This document shows positions 17,793-26,807 of a stretch of DNA of 64,000 nt, in pieces; the first letter of the stretch is position 1; each line of letters starts with the position of its first letter. Location: assembly GCF_017873395.1 (NCBI RefSeq), contig NZ_JAGGKC010000004.1:1-64000 (forward strand), given 5' to 3'. Made by a program: the position numbers and the translations under genes. This DNA comes from Youngiibacter multivorans. Its GTDB lineage: Bacteria; Bacillota; Clostridia; Clostridiales; Clostridiaceae. The notes beneath the pieces were generated by a model. That model saw only the letters and a list, made by a program, of their open reading frames with translations, did no database searches and had not been told where the DNA came from.

Positions 17793-18845
17793 GTGGGGAA
17801 TGATTTGTTTAAGATTGGTATCATTGTAAATCCATTCTCGGGGAAAGACCTTAGAAGAATCTCATCTCAAGCTAGCAATGTAGGGAATAATGAAAAAGCT
17901 ATTAAGGTTGTTCGAATGATAAATAGTATGAAAGTATTCGGTGCAGAGAAAATTTATCTGATGCCAGATAATTTCCTGCTTAATGCAAGTATTGTATCAA
18001 TTGTTCGCAGGGATGATAAATTTGATTCAGCTGTGGAACTTCTTGATTTTGAACCAACTGATAGACCGGACGATACCATCAAAGCAGTCGAGGTAATGAA
18101 AAATCTAGACATTTCTTGCCTTATTGTTCTTGGTGGAGATGGAACTTGTCGACTGGTGGCAAAGACAGAAATAGAAGTACCAATAATTCCAGTTTCTACA
18201 GGAACCAACAATGTGTATACACAATTTTGGGAAGGAACAACTGTAGGGATTGCGGCTTCTTACGTTGCTATAAATGGAATTGATAAAGACTCGAGAAAAA
18301 GCAAACGCATTGAGGTATATATTAACGGAGTCTTACGAGACATTGCTCTTGTTGATGCCGTGGTTACTGATATTCCATATGTAGGCAGCAAAGTTGTGAC
18401 TGAACCGGAAAATATCAAAGAGGTTATTGTGAGTATGTGTTCTCCAGCCTCTGTAGGCTTTTCAGCAATAATTGGAAATATTGCATACTGTAGTGAATAT
18501 GATGATTTTGGTTATAGGTTAAGGATTAATGAAGGTGGCAAAACTATCTTGGCCCCGATCTGCCCAGGTAAGCTATCTGAGATATCATATGAGGAACATG
18601 AAAGAATGGAAATAGGATCTGAGCATATCTGTTTACCAAATTATGATGGGACTATAGCTTTGGATGGAGAAAGAACGGTTACTTTCCGAAAGGATGAAAA
18701 ATTGAGTTTTGTAATCACAAGAAAAGGACCAAGTAAAGTCGATGTAACCAAAACCCTATGTGAAGCAGTGGGAAAGGGATTCTTTATAGTAACCGGACAT
18801 GATCATGGTCAAATAAAAACAATGAATACTGAATTCCCAGAATGA
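17793..18845 (+). CDS. acoX: AcoX-like ATP-NAD kinase family protein
   Basis: A 350-aa protein with the NAD-kinase signature IVLGGDGTCRLVAK near residue 110 and IPVSTGTNNVY. The opening IGIIVNPFSGKD is shared with AcoX proteins of acetoin dehydrogenase operons, whose exact role is unproven. The start may be the GTG at 17793 or a TTG at 17805 with better spacing from AAGGTGGGG. Its position between the E1/E2 genes and lipoate ligase supports acetoin-type dehydrogenase metabolism. Confidence 0.8.
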   Translation: MGNDLFKIGIIVNPFSGKDLRRISSQASNVGNNEKAIKVVRMINSMKVFGAEKIYLMPDNFLLNASIVSIVRRDDKFDSAVELLDFEPTDRPDDTIKAVEVMKNLDISCLIVLGGDGTCRLVAKTEIEVPIIPVSTGTNNVYTQFWEGTTVGIAASYVAINGIDKDSRKSKRIEVYINGVLRDIALVDAVVTDIPYVGSKVVTEPENIKEVIVSMCSPASVGFSAIIGNIAYCSEYDDFGYRLRINEGGKTILAPICPGKLSEISYEEHERMEIGSEHICLPNYDGTIALDGERTVTFRKDEKLSFVITRKGPSKVDVTKTLCEAVGKGFFIVTGHDHGQIKTMNTEFPE

Positions 18846-18964
18846 CTTAAAATCTTGAAATTAGGAGCACACGTCACGAGAACTTATGGGGAAGATTATT
18901 TTTTGTATTGGAGATATCGTAATTTTGATTTCTATTCCACAGAAATCGTGAAAGGTGCAAAAGC

Positions 18965-19951
18965 ATGAAATATATTGTAAATGAATCAAATAATCCCTAC
19001 TATAACTTAGCATTTGAGGAATATGTTTTTAAGAATTTGAAAGGTGAATATATTCTGTTATGGAGAAACAGCCCATCAATAATCGTAGGCAGATTTCAAA
19101 ATATTGTTGAAGAAGTGAACATCCCATTTGCAAGAGCCAATAACATTGATATTATACGTAGAGTCACTGGTGGAGGTGCGGTATATCACGACCTTGGCAA
19201 CTTGAACTTTTCATTCATCACTGAGCCAGATAGCATTGAGAACATAGATTTGAAGGCTCACAATCTGGTTATAGCAAGAGCACTATGCAAAATTGGGGTT
19301 AAGTGTGAACGAAATAGCAGAAATGACATCATAATTGAAGGGAAGAAAATATCTGGAAGTGCTCAAAGTATCAATCATAACCGTGTTTTAAATCATGGAA
19401 CTTTGCTTTTTGACTCTCAGCTAGAAATGCTTAATAATGTATTATCAGTCAAGCGAGGTAAGATTGAGTCCAAGGGTATTAAGTCAGTTTCAAATTCGGT
19501 TACAAATATAAAACCATTTCTAAATGAGGAGATTAATATTGTAACCTTCAAGAAGCTACTTCTTGAAGGCATTAACAGTTCTCTCAATCTGGAGGATAGT
19601 GAATACAAACTGAATTCAGATGATATTAAAAATATTGAAAGTATTGCAGAAAGTAAATATAGGACATGGGAGTGGAATTTCAGCAATTCGCCCAAATTCA
19701 TTTATTGTGGACACAAGATTAATTTGGACAGTTCTTTTGAGATTAGACTTCAAGTAGAAAAGGGAATAATAATAAATTGTAAGTTTTACGGAGACCTCAT
19801 AGATAAATGCGATTTGAGAGTATTGGAAGATACCATAGAGGGATTGAGGTATGATCTGGATGAAGTAAAGAACGCATTAAGCGTTATTAAAGTAAATGAA
19901 TTTCTTAGAAATATAACAAATGAGAATTTGTTGGAATGTATGTTTAATTGA
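18965..19951 (+). CDS. lplA: Lipoate-protein ligase A
   Basis: A 328-aa ligase with the core motifs NPYYNLAFEEYVF, IVGRFQNIVEEVN, RRVTGGGAVYHDLGNLNFSF and KISGSAQ, and a C-terminal accessory domain. It activates free lipoate and attaches it to the lysine of lipoyl domains, here most likely that of the free-standing lipoyl protein at 14653. Length is normal. It is the last gene of this cluster; the 260 bp that follow hold no gene. Confidence 0.9.
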   Translation: MKYIVNESNNPYYNLAFEEYVFKNLKGEYILLWRNSPSIIVGRFQNIVEEVNIPFARANNIDIIRRVTGGGAVYHDLGNLNFSFITEPDSIENIDLKAHNLVIARALCKIGVKCERNSRNDIIIEGKKISGSAQSINHNRVLNHGTLLFDSQLEMLNNVLSVKRGKIESKGIKSVSNSVTNIKPFLNEEINIVTFKKLLLEGINSSLNLEDSEYKLNSDDIKNIESIAESKYRTWEWNFSNSPKFIYCGHKINLDSSFEIRLQVEKGIIINCKFYGDLIDKCDLRVLEDTIEGLRYDLDEVKNALSVIKVNEFLRNITNENLLECMFN

Positions 19952-20212
19952 TATTATAGAGACTTATGTTATAAGGGATAAACTCTCAAGACAATCATAA
20001 AGTGGTGAAGCCAGCAGACATCTATTCCTCAAATTAGTAGCCAGCCATTCAATATGTTTGTGCTGTTGGTATCGAATTATTCTGAATGTGCAAAATATAG
20101 CAAGATAAATAGAAATATTCATGTAAAATAGCGTTTAAAATTTAAATAATAGAGCTGAATATTACACGTATAAATGCTATACTATGGTTAGTACCCTTAA
20201 GGAGGGACTCAT

Positions 20213-21508
20213 ATGTATAGAAAAATAGTGAGCTTTTTTGAAGAGTGGAAAGCAAGCAAACATCGAAAACCATTGATTTTACAAGGAGCAAGGCAGGTTG
20301 GCAAGACGTACTCTATTTTGGAGTTTGGGCGTAACCACTATGAAAATGTCGCATATTTCAATTTTGAGACCAATCCAAAACTCAATGAAACCTTTGATGA
20401 AAATATCAGCCCGGATTATCTTATTCCAATTCTTTCGCATATCGCAGGGCAAACGATAGTAAGGGAAAAAACACTGATTGTATTTGATGAAATTCAGCTT
20501 TGTGAAAGGGCATTGACTTCATTGAAATACTTCTTTGAAGATGCTCCGGATTACCATATTATTGCAGCAGGCAGTTTACTTGGAGTGGCTGTCAATAGAG
20601 CAAAATATTCTTTTCCTGTAGGCAGAGTGGACTTGAAGACTCTTTACCCGATGGATATTCAGGAATTCATGCTGGGGTTAGGGGAGGAAGATTTACTCGA
20701 ACAGATCAAATATTGCTTCGAGAATGACTCACCAATGCCTTCAGCTTTACATGATGCTGCAATTCAGCTATACCGTCAATATCTTGTTGTGGGTGGTATG
20801 CCTGAATGCGTGATTCAGTTTGCCGAAACGAAGGACTATATACTTGTACGCCATACACAGGATACCATTCTTGCGGGGTACCTAAATGACATGAGCAAGT
20901 ATAACAACCTGAATGAAATCAAAAAGACCCGACTTGTCTATGACAATATTACAGTTCAGCTTTCAAAGAAGAATACCAGATTTCAATACAAACTCATTAA
21001 GAAAGGCGGACGGGCATCAGAATTCGAGAATGCCATTGAATGGCTGACCTTATCGGGCATCGTTTCACAAGTTTATAAGGTTGAGCATATTAAGAAGCCT
21101 CTTGAAAACTATCGAGATATTGATGCATTCAAGATCTATGTTTCCGATTTGGGATTGCTTTGTGCAAAGAAAGATTTATTGGCAAATGATGTTCTCTATA
21201 TGGTTGAGGAACTAAATGACTTCAAAGGCGGAATGACAGAAAACTATGTAAACACTCAGCTCACATCTAATGGGTATAGCACTTATTACTGGGAGTCAGA
21301 ACGTGGAGCAGAGATTGACTTTATCATTCAGCGTGACGGGCAGAATATTCCCATCGAGGTTAAATCAGCCGATAATACCAGAGCAAAGAGCTTAAAGGTT
21401 TATATCGACACCTACAAGCCTGCTTATGCTATTAAGCTCTCAACCAAAAACTTTGGTTTTGAGGACGGGAAAAAGACAGTACCTCTTTATGCCACATTTT
21501 GCATCTAG
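20213..21508 (+). CDS. AAA ATPase with DUF4143 domain
   Basis: A 431-aa protein with Walker A GARQVGKT near residue 28, Walker B LIVFDEIQ near 88 and the GSLLG sensor region, followed by the winged-helix/DUF4143 part with a nuclease-like end (WESERGAEIDFIIQ, IPIEVKSA). Such stand-alone proteins are common and mobile in anaerobes; their role is unclear, with transposon-, toxin- or defence-like suggestions in the literature. The start follows AAGGAGG. Its 3' end abuts a fragment of an unrelated gene, which suggests that it arrived by insertion. Confidence 0.85.
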   Translation: MYRKIVSFFEEWKASKHRKPLILQGARQVGKTYSILEFGRNHYENVAYFNFETNPKLNETFDENISPDYLIPILSHIAGQTIVREKTLIVFDEIQLCERALTSLKYFFEDAPDYHIIAAGSLLGVAVNRAKYSFPVGRVDLKTLYPMDIQEFMLGLGEEDLLEQIKYCFENDSPMPSALHDAAIQLYRQYLVVGGMPECVIQFAETKDYILVRHTQDTILAGYLNDMSKYNNLNEIKKTRLVYDNITVQLSKKNTRFQYKLIKKGGRASEFENAIEWLTLSGIVSQVYKVEHIKKPLENYRDIDAFKIYVSDLGLLCAKKDLLANDVLYMVEELNDFKGGMTENYVNTQLTSNGYSTYYWESERGAEIDFIIQRDGQNIPIEVKSADNTRAKSLKVYIDTYKPAYAIKLSTKNFGFEDGKKTVPLYATFCI

Positions 21509-21512
21509 TAAT

Positions 21513-21650
21513 ATGCAGATGAAGCTGCATAAGGCAATCGCACAGGAAGCAGTACAATTTGCTGTTAACTTCACATCCCCAGACCGCGTTGAAGGCATAA
21601 ATGCCTTTATGGAAAAGAGGAAGCCAAATTTCAAAGGTATTGGAAATTAG
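21513..21650 (+). pseudogene. C-terminal remnant of a crotonase (enoyl-CoA hydratase family)
   Basis: An open frame of 45 residues ends VEGINAFMEKRKPNFKGIGN, preceded by AIAQEAVQFAVNFTSPDR. This is the typical C-terminal helix and tail of short-chain enoyl-CoA hydratases (pattern: F...DxxEGxxAFxEKRKPxFK). Nothing of the first 200 or so residues remains; the frame opens four bases after the stop of the AAA/DUF4143 gene. No ribosome binding site precedes it. The rest of the gene was probably replaced or deleted when the ATPase gene moved in. Confidence 0.75.
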
Positions 21651-21807
21651 TTTTTTGTAAGATTGGGATTAAGTTGGATTTTCGACAGAAGGGACCCTAT
21701 AATCAGCATCTGGATCTGCTATTCTATATTTTTGTGACTGTGGACTGATGGTTTTACCTTGGCCTTTCAGATTGAACCGAAGAGAAAAGAACATTTCACA
21801 CTAAGTT

Positions 21808-21841
21808 CCCCGGAAAGTAGATATACTAATACTTTCCGGGG
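21808..21841 (+). terminator. Strong perfect 12-bp hairpin
   Basis: CCCCGGAAAGTA (21808-21819) pairs perfectly with TACTTTCCGGGG (21830-21841), loop of 10. It follows the crotonase remnant and precedes the UxaA-type genes by about 70 bp. The T-run is poor, so it may be the original terminator of the lost crotonase operon or a leader hairpin. Confidence 0.55.
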
Positions 21842-21912
21842 ATTGATATTTTGCTTTATGTTTGAAATCAGATTTGTTAAGATTCAAGTAAAGCAGTTAA
21901 GGAGGAATGGGG

Positions 21913-22182
21913 ATGGTCAATTCTGTTATCATGAATGAAATGGATACTGTTGTGACAGTGACTTCGAAAGTGTCCGCTGGGAACGATGTTGAATACATAG
22001 TCAATGGGAAAAGTAATTCGATTAAGGCTACTTCTGATATTCCGATAAACCATAAAGTTGCAGTAAGGAACGTGATGAAGGGGCATGAAGTCTACAAGTA
22101 TGGGGAAGTAATAGGATATTCTACTTCTGATATCAATGTCGGAGACCATGTCCACGAAAACAACCTGAGCAGTTTCAGGTAG
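21913..22182 (+). CDS. UxaA/GarD-family dehydratase, N-terminal SAF-domain subunit
   Basis: An 89-aa protein matching the small SAF domain found at the N-terminus of altronate/galactarate dehydratases (DIPINHKVAVRNVMKGHEVYKYGEVIG, then INVGDHVHENN). In many anaerobes this is a separate gene from the catalytic part, as here. The ATG at 21913 has the right spacing from AAGGAGG; the one at 21907 is too close. It works with the product of the next gene to dehydrate a sugar acid such as altronate or galactarate. Confidence 0.8.
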   Translation: MVNSVIMNEMDTVVTVTSKVSAGNDVEYIVNGKSNSIKATSDIPINHKVAVRNVMKGHEVYKYGEVIGYSTSDINVGDHVHENNLSSFR

Positions 22183-22191
22183 GAGGCAGAT

Positions 22192-23349
22192 ATGAAATTC
22201 AACGGATACAAGCGATCTGACGGGCATGTTGGCATACGCAACCATGTCATTGTAATGCCAGGGGTAATATGTGCTGCTGGAGTGGCACAGAAAATCGCCA
22301 ACAAGACGGATGCAGTTTACCTTTATAACCCGAATGGGTGCGCTCAGAATTCAAGTGATTCTGCAATTACCATGGAGATACTATCTGGACTTATCGCCAA
22401 CGGAAATGTCTATGGAGTCCTCATAGTGGGACTTGGCTGCGAAATGCTTCGAAAGGACAATTATATTGAGGCTATCAAAAAGAAGACAGACAAGCCGGTG
22501 CACTATATAAGCATCCAGCAGGAAGGCGGAATAAAGAAGACAGTGGGGAAGGGCCTGGAGATAGTAAACGAACTTATGGAAGGCGCGAGCAGATGCGAAA
22601 GGGAAGAATGCGATCTGTCTGAGCTTATCCTTGGTTTGGAATGTGGGGGTTCGGATCCAACATCAGGTTTTTCTTCTAATGCTGTATTAGGGGTAACATC
22701 TGACAGAATAGTAGACCTTGGCGGGACTACCGTCCTATGTGAAACACCTGAAGCCATAGGAACAGAAAACATTCTAAAACGCAGAGGCTGCACACCTGAA
22801 ATCGGACAGCAACTTTATGATACGGTAATCAAGTATGACCAGATGTGCAAGAATAACGGAGAAGACATTAGAAAATCAAATCCGTCACCAGGCAATAAGG
22901 CCAGCGGGATAACCACATTGGAAGAGAAGTCCCTTGGATGCATACATAAGAGTGGTACAAAACCATTCATGGGAGTGTATCAGTACGGACAGATGATAGA
23001 CAAGAAGGGTCTCGTATTCATGGACGGTACAGCCTATGACGTAGCTTCTGTAGTATCCCTGGTAGCCGGAGGGGCGCAGATCGTTGCCTTTACCACAGGC
23101 ATGGGAACTCCGGTAGGAAATGCCATAGCCCCGGTGGTGAAAATAACCGGAAATAAAGATACGGCATCCAGATTAGCTGACATGATTGATTTTGATACCA
23201 GTAAAAGCATAAGCGGCGAAAAATCGGTTGAGGAATTAGGCTCAGAGCTTTTTGACCACATAATAGATGTATGCAACGGTGAAGAAGTAGTTGCTGAAGT
23301 AAATGGATTCTCTGATATGGCAATAAACCAGTTCTACAGCTATTCGTAA
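22192..23349 (+). CDS. UxaA/GarD-family dehydratase, catalytic subunit
   Basis: The 385-aa protein has the catalytic-domain motifs of altronate/galactarate dehydratases: GYKRSDGHVGIRNHV, YNPNGCAQNSSD, LGLECGGSDPTSGFSSN, VLCETPEAIG and GTPVGNAIAPVVKITGN. Cysteines in GCAQ, GLGCEM and LECGG are candidates for metal or Fe-S binding. It converts an aldonic or aldaric acid to the 2-keto-3-deoxy acid. The matching kinase, aldolase and oxidoreductase are not in the window. It is co-transcribed with the SAF subunit and followed by a hairpin terminator. Confidence 0.85.
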   Translation: MKFNGYKRSDGHVGIRNHVIVMPGVICAAGVAQKIANKTDAVYLYNPNGCAQNSSDSAITMEILSGLIANGNVYGVLIVGLGCEMLRKDNYIEAIKKKTDKPVHYISIQQEGGIKKTVGKGLEIVNELMEGASRCEREECDLSELILGLECGGSDPTSGFSSNAVLGVTSDRIVDLGGTTVLCETPEAIGTENILKRRGCTPEIGQQLYDTVIKYDQMCKNNGEDIRKSNPSPGNKASGITTLEEKSLGCIHKSGTKPFMGVYQYGQMIDKKGLVFMDGTAYDVASVVSLVAGGAQIVAFTTGMGTPVGNAIAPVVKITGNKDTASRLADMIDFDTSKSISGEKSVEELGSELFDHIIDVCNGEEVVAEVNGFSDMAINQFYSYS

Positions 23350-23440
23350 AATTGCAAAGTCATTTCTATTCAGAAACATGGAACGGAATGAAGTGTCATA
23401 CCAGAACTAAACCGCATGAAATGTCAAAATACTTAAAAAG

Positions 23441-23480
23441 AAGAGGTTAGGCATACCTTGAGCAGGATGCTTAGCCTCTT
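23441..23480 (+). terminator. Terminator of the UxaA-type genes
   Basis: AAGAGGTTAGGCAT (23441-23454) pairs over 14 positions, with two G-U pairs, with ATGCTTAGCCTCTT (23467-23480), followed by a short T-rich stretch. Confidence 0.7.
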
Positions 23481-23678
23481 TATCATTTCATGACAGTTTT
23501 CCTGGAAATTTCTGGACTGTTCCCTGAACATGCGCAGGACACATTTGCAAGGTAAGATACAGTACTTTATAGTGATGAATTTATCACTGGGCAAACGATG
23601 AAGTACACTTTAGGACCTCTGATGTGAAATATATGAAAGGAATGTGTAAACGATTGACTTTCGTGTTGGCTGGTGATA

Positions 23679-23797
23679 AATTAGACATAAAGTATTTATT
23701 AGACATATTTTGAAAAACATGTCTAATTAATCTTTCGTAGTATATGGTAAGTGTGTGACAGATTGGATGAACTTGATTAGAGCCCGAGGAATTCCTC
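23679..23797 (+). promoter_or_regulatory. Candidate operator region of the first GntR regulator
   Basis: Three copies of TTAGACAT are seen: 23681-23688 direct, then an inverted pair ATTAGACAT (23698-23706) and ATGTCTAAT (23719-23727) with 12 bases between. A separate 12-bp palindrome, GAGGAATTCCTC, lies at 23786-23797. They sit in the 550-bp gap before the GntR/UTRA gene. Autoregulation is inferred. Confidence 0.45.
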
Positions 23798-23905
23798 CGG
23801 ATTCAGAGTCTGACTAGTTAGTTGTAATGTTTTTTTGTCAGTGCGGGCAACTTGTTGCCATACCGAGAAAAGTTAATATCCAATGACGAAAAGAGGAGCA
23901 TCAGT

Positions 23906-24646
23906 ATGGGAGAAAGAACAGTTCAAGAAATAAATGGGAAGCAGCCGGTATTTGTGACAGTATATGACAAGCTATACGAAATGCTGACAGACGGTACGTA
24001 CCCAGTAGGGAAGGCGCTGCCGCCGGAGCCGAAGCTGGCAGGCTTGCTAGATGTCAGCCGTGAGACCTTAAGGAAAGCCCTAAGGTTGCTTGAGGAAGAC
24101 GGGCTTCTCCAGAAGGTAAAGGGAAAAGGAAATTTTGTGATGGATTTGAACAAGCCGATGGTTTCAAGTCTGGAAAAGCTTGGGAATCCAATCCATAAAT
24201 GCATCCAGGTACCTCTTGATGAAGAGGTGGAAATGGAGATGCATCTGCAGGAATCAGGAGACTATGAACATAAGCTGTTCAAAAGGGAAAGCCAGACAGC
24301 ACTTGCAGTGGACAGGTGGTACAGGAGTAACGGTAAGATAGTAGCCTATACTCTGACACTTGCACCAATAGAGACCTTCACATCGCTTGGGCTTGACCTG
24401 GCGAATAAATCTGCGATGCTGGATTTTTTCGAGAATCGGGTCTACGAGCTGGCAACGCGTTCGCATTTAAAGGTGAAGACAACCTGGGTAGGACGATTCA
24501 TCAGCGACAGGTATGTCCTTAATGAAGATGAGGAGCTTACTCTGATACACGAGAATCTTTATACAGAGGATGAATTCAAGTTGCTTATACATAACAAGCA
24601 CTATATCATTCCTGAAGCCTGCTCAATTGAAATAAACGCGACATGA
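23906..24646 (+). CDS. GntR-family (HutC/UTRA type) regulator
   Basis: A 246-aa regulator with a GntR winged helix (YEMLTDGTYPVGKALPPEP, VSRETLRKALRLLEEDG) and a UTRA effector domain. The ATG at 23906 follows AGAGGAG and is preferred to the earlier in-frame start at 23852. It leads directly into the nucleoside hydrolase genes, so it probably controls them in response to a nucleoside or sugar phosphate. It resembles the second GntR regulator at 37084 closely enough in layout to suggest a duplicated regulatory pair for nucleoside use. Confidence 0.85.
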   Translation: MGERTVQEINGKQPVFVTVYDKLYEMLTDGTYPVGKALPPEPKLAGLLDVSRETLRKALRLLEEDGLLQKVKGKGNFVMDLNKPMVSSLEKLGNPIHKCIQVPLDEEVEMEMHLQESGDYEHKLFKRESQTALAVDRWYRSNGKIVAYTLTLAPIETFTSLGLDLANKSAMLDFFENRVYELATRSHLKVKTTWVGRFISDRYVLNEDEELTLIHENLYTEDEFKLLIHNKHYIIPEACSIEINAT

Positions 24647-24686
24647 TGTCGAAAGTAAGTAAGCCTAAATAACATAGGAGGAAATG

Positions 24687-25709
24687 ATGGACGAAAGAAA
24701 AATAAAGAAAGTGATTCTGGATGTAGACACAGGATCAGATGATGCAATAGCCGTCATGGCTGCGCTTAAATCAGAAGAGTTAGAGGTTCTGGGAATCTGT
24801 ACAGTATGGGGTAACCTGGGTGTAGAGCAGACAACATTCAATACTCTTGCAGTATGTGAGGCGCTGAACATGGATATTCCTGTCTATGCCGGATGTACTC
24901 AAAGTATGGTGAAAGACCTGACTCCCAGGCGTGTGCCAGAAAGCGACATTAAGCCTATAGTAATAGATGGCAAGAAGCTTAGTCTGCATAATGAAAGATT
25001 AAGTGGCTTGCCTGATACAGAAAGGACCAAGGAGAGACTCCATGCAGTAGAGTTCTATCACAAATACCTGAAAGAGACCACTGAACCTTTAACTATAGTC
25101 GCCACGGGGCCCCTAACCAATCTTGGATTCCTGTTCCGAATGTCTCCTGAGCTCGCAGAAAAGGTCGATGAGCTTATAATTATGGGGGGCGGAGTTGAAG
25201 TATCCAATGCCAGCGAAGGCGGTGAAGCCAACGTCTGGCATGATCCTGAAGCTCTTCAGATCATCCTTGAAGCTGGACTTAATCCACTTTTTGTGACTCT
25301 AGATGCCACATATTCTGTTCCGCTAACAATATCAGACTGCGATACACTTGAATCGCTAAATACCTTCGAGGGAAGGTTTGCCGCAAGCGTGGTTCGCCAG
25401 AGGATAGAATATGAGTCAGCGAGGCATGCGACAAGAGGAGCCTGGTCTCCAATCCACGATGCACTTGCAGTATGTGCGTGCATTGATAAATCCGTGCTTA
25501 CAGGAGTACTTACTGGAAACTGCAGGGTGGAGTGTACAGGTATATGCGACGGAGAGCTGCTTATTGACAAGAGGGCAAAGCCAGAACCTGCCAATGCATC
25601 CATCGCTGTAAGAGCTGACAAGGAAAAATTTTTAGGGATGCTGTGTGGTTTGTTCACAAGCAGCGGAAAAGAATCCTTGAAATCTGAAGAGGAGGAAATC
25701 ATGGCTTAG
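24687..25709 (+). CDS. Inosine/uridine-preferring nucleoside hydrolase (first copy)
   Basis: A 340-aa enzyme with the calcium-binding signature DVDTGSDDAIAVM at the N-terminus and ATGPLTNLG, MGGGVEVSNASE and NVWHDPEA motifs. It hydrolyses ribonucleosides to base and ribose. The ATG at 24687 is favoured over 24684 by spacing from AGGAGG. The next gene is a paralogue and a ribokinase follows, so the released ribose is phosphorylated. Confidence 0.9.
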   Translation: MDERKIKKVILDVDTGSDDAIAVMAALKSEELEVLGICTVWGNLGVEQTTFNTLAVCEALNMDIPVYAGCTQSMVKDLTPRRVPESDIKPIVIDGKKLSLHNERLSGLPDTERTKERLHAVEFYHKYLKETTEPLTIVATGPLTNLGFLFRMSPELAEKVDELIIMGGGVEVSNASEGGEANVWHDPEALQIILEAGLNPLFVTLDATYSVPLTISDCDTLESLNTFEGRFAASVVRQRIEYESARHATRGAWSPIHDALAVCACIDKSVLTGVLTGNCRVECTGICDGELLIDKRAKPEPANASIAVRADKEKFLGMLCGLFTSSGKESLKSEEEEIMA

Positions 25710-25726
25710 GCCCTGATGATGAAACT

Positions 25727-26701
25727 ATGAAGAAGAAAGTGATCTTAGATGTTGATACAGGCTCGGATGATGCAATCGCAATAATGCTTGCACTGCTGTC
25801 CCCTGGAATCGATGTCCAGGCAATATGCACCTGCAGCGGTAATGTGGACATAAGCCACACGACTGACAATACTCTGAGGATTCTCTCGAGAATGGGGAGG
25901 AACATTCCGGTATATCGGGGGTTACCGGCACCACTGGTCAAAAAGCTATACAAAGAGAGAAACGTTATTAAGAAGCTTGAGGTAGTCATAGAAGGTAAAA
26001 CAGTAAAAATGCATGACGACCAGCTGAATCTTCCTGAACCGGGATTCAAGGAAGAGGATATTCCTGCGATTTTTTATTACAAGGAAGTCCTGTCGAATTC
26101 TAAAGTGCCAATCAACATAATAACCACAGGACCACTGTCGAACCTGGCTACCGTGTTTTCACTTTGGCCCGAACTTGTGAACAGAATTGGCAGTCTTACC
26201 ATAATGGGTGGTGGACACGGGCTATACAACAACAACTATGGTGAAGGAAATTTCTGGCATGATCCCGAAGCGGCACAGGTAGTTTTGAATTCAGGAATAG
26301 TGCCAACTATAGTACCGCTTGATGCGACCCACCAGTCTATAATTACCATAGACGAAATCGATATGCTGAGAAACCAGAATAATTTCTGCAGTGAATTTGC
26401 AGCAGGACTTTTAGAACAGCGTATGAAGCTTCATACTGCAAACCAGCCGCTGCATCTTCCTGATTCAGCAACGCTCCATGATGTCGTAGCGGTTGCGGCC
26501 TTTCTTGATCCCAAAGTACTAGTGGGTGTCAAGGATGTACGTTGTATAATTGGATTTACAGGCTCAGCTGAAGGGCACTGTTCATTCGACAGAAGGGAAT
26601 CAAAGGGTAAGAACAACTGCCGTTTCGCAATGTCAGCTGACAGGGAAAGGTTTGTCAGGCTGTTTCTTGAAACCTTTGCTTTGGCAAAGGATATTCAGTA
26701 G
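25727..26701 (+). CDS. Nucleoside hydrolase (second copy)
   Basis: A 324-aa paralogue of the preceding gene with the same motifs: DVDTGSDDAIAIM, TTGPLSNLA, MGGGHGLYNNN and NFWHDPEA. The pair may divide purine and pyrimidine nucleosides between them. The ribosome binding site is weak, and it lies 17 bp after the first copy, so coupled translation is likely. Confidence 0.88.
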   Translation: MKKKVILDVDTGSDDAIAIMLALLSPGIDVQAICTCSGNVDISHTTDNTLRILSRMGRNIPVYRGLPAPLVKKLYKERNVIKKLEVVIEGKTVKMHDDQLNLPEPGFKEEDIPAIFYYKEVLSNSKVPINIITTGPLSNLATVFSLWPELVNRIGSLTIMGGGHGLYNNNYGEGNFWHDPEAAQVVLNSGIVPTIVPLDATHQSIITIDEIDMLRNQNNFCSEFAAGLLEQRMKLHTANQPLHLPDSATLHDVVAVAAFLDPKVLVGVKDVRCIIGFTGSAEGHCSFDRRESKGKNNCRFAMSADRERFVRLFLETFALAKDIQ

Positions 26702-26807
26702 CTGGAGAAAAAGTTAAGGTTTGCTTGATAATTGCGATGAGGCAATGAGTATCGGCTTAAACCGGGCTTTGGAAAAGTTCTCAAATAACCAATACAAGGA
26801 GGTACCC

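Noticed and set aside
23679..23727. CRISPR-like repeats at TTAGACAT
   Set aside because: Only three 8-9 bp copies, one inverted, with unequal spacing; they suit an operator, not an array.
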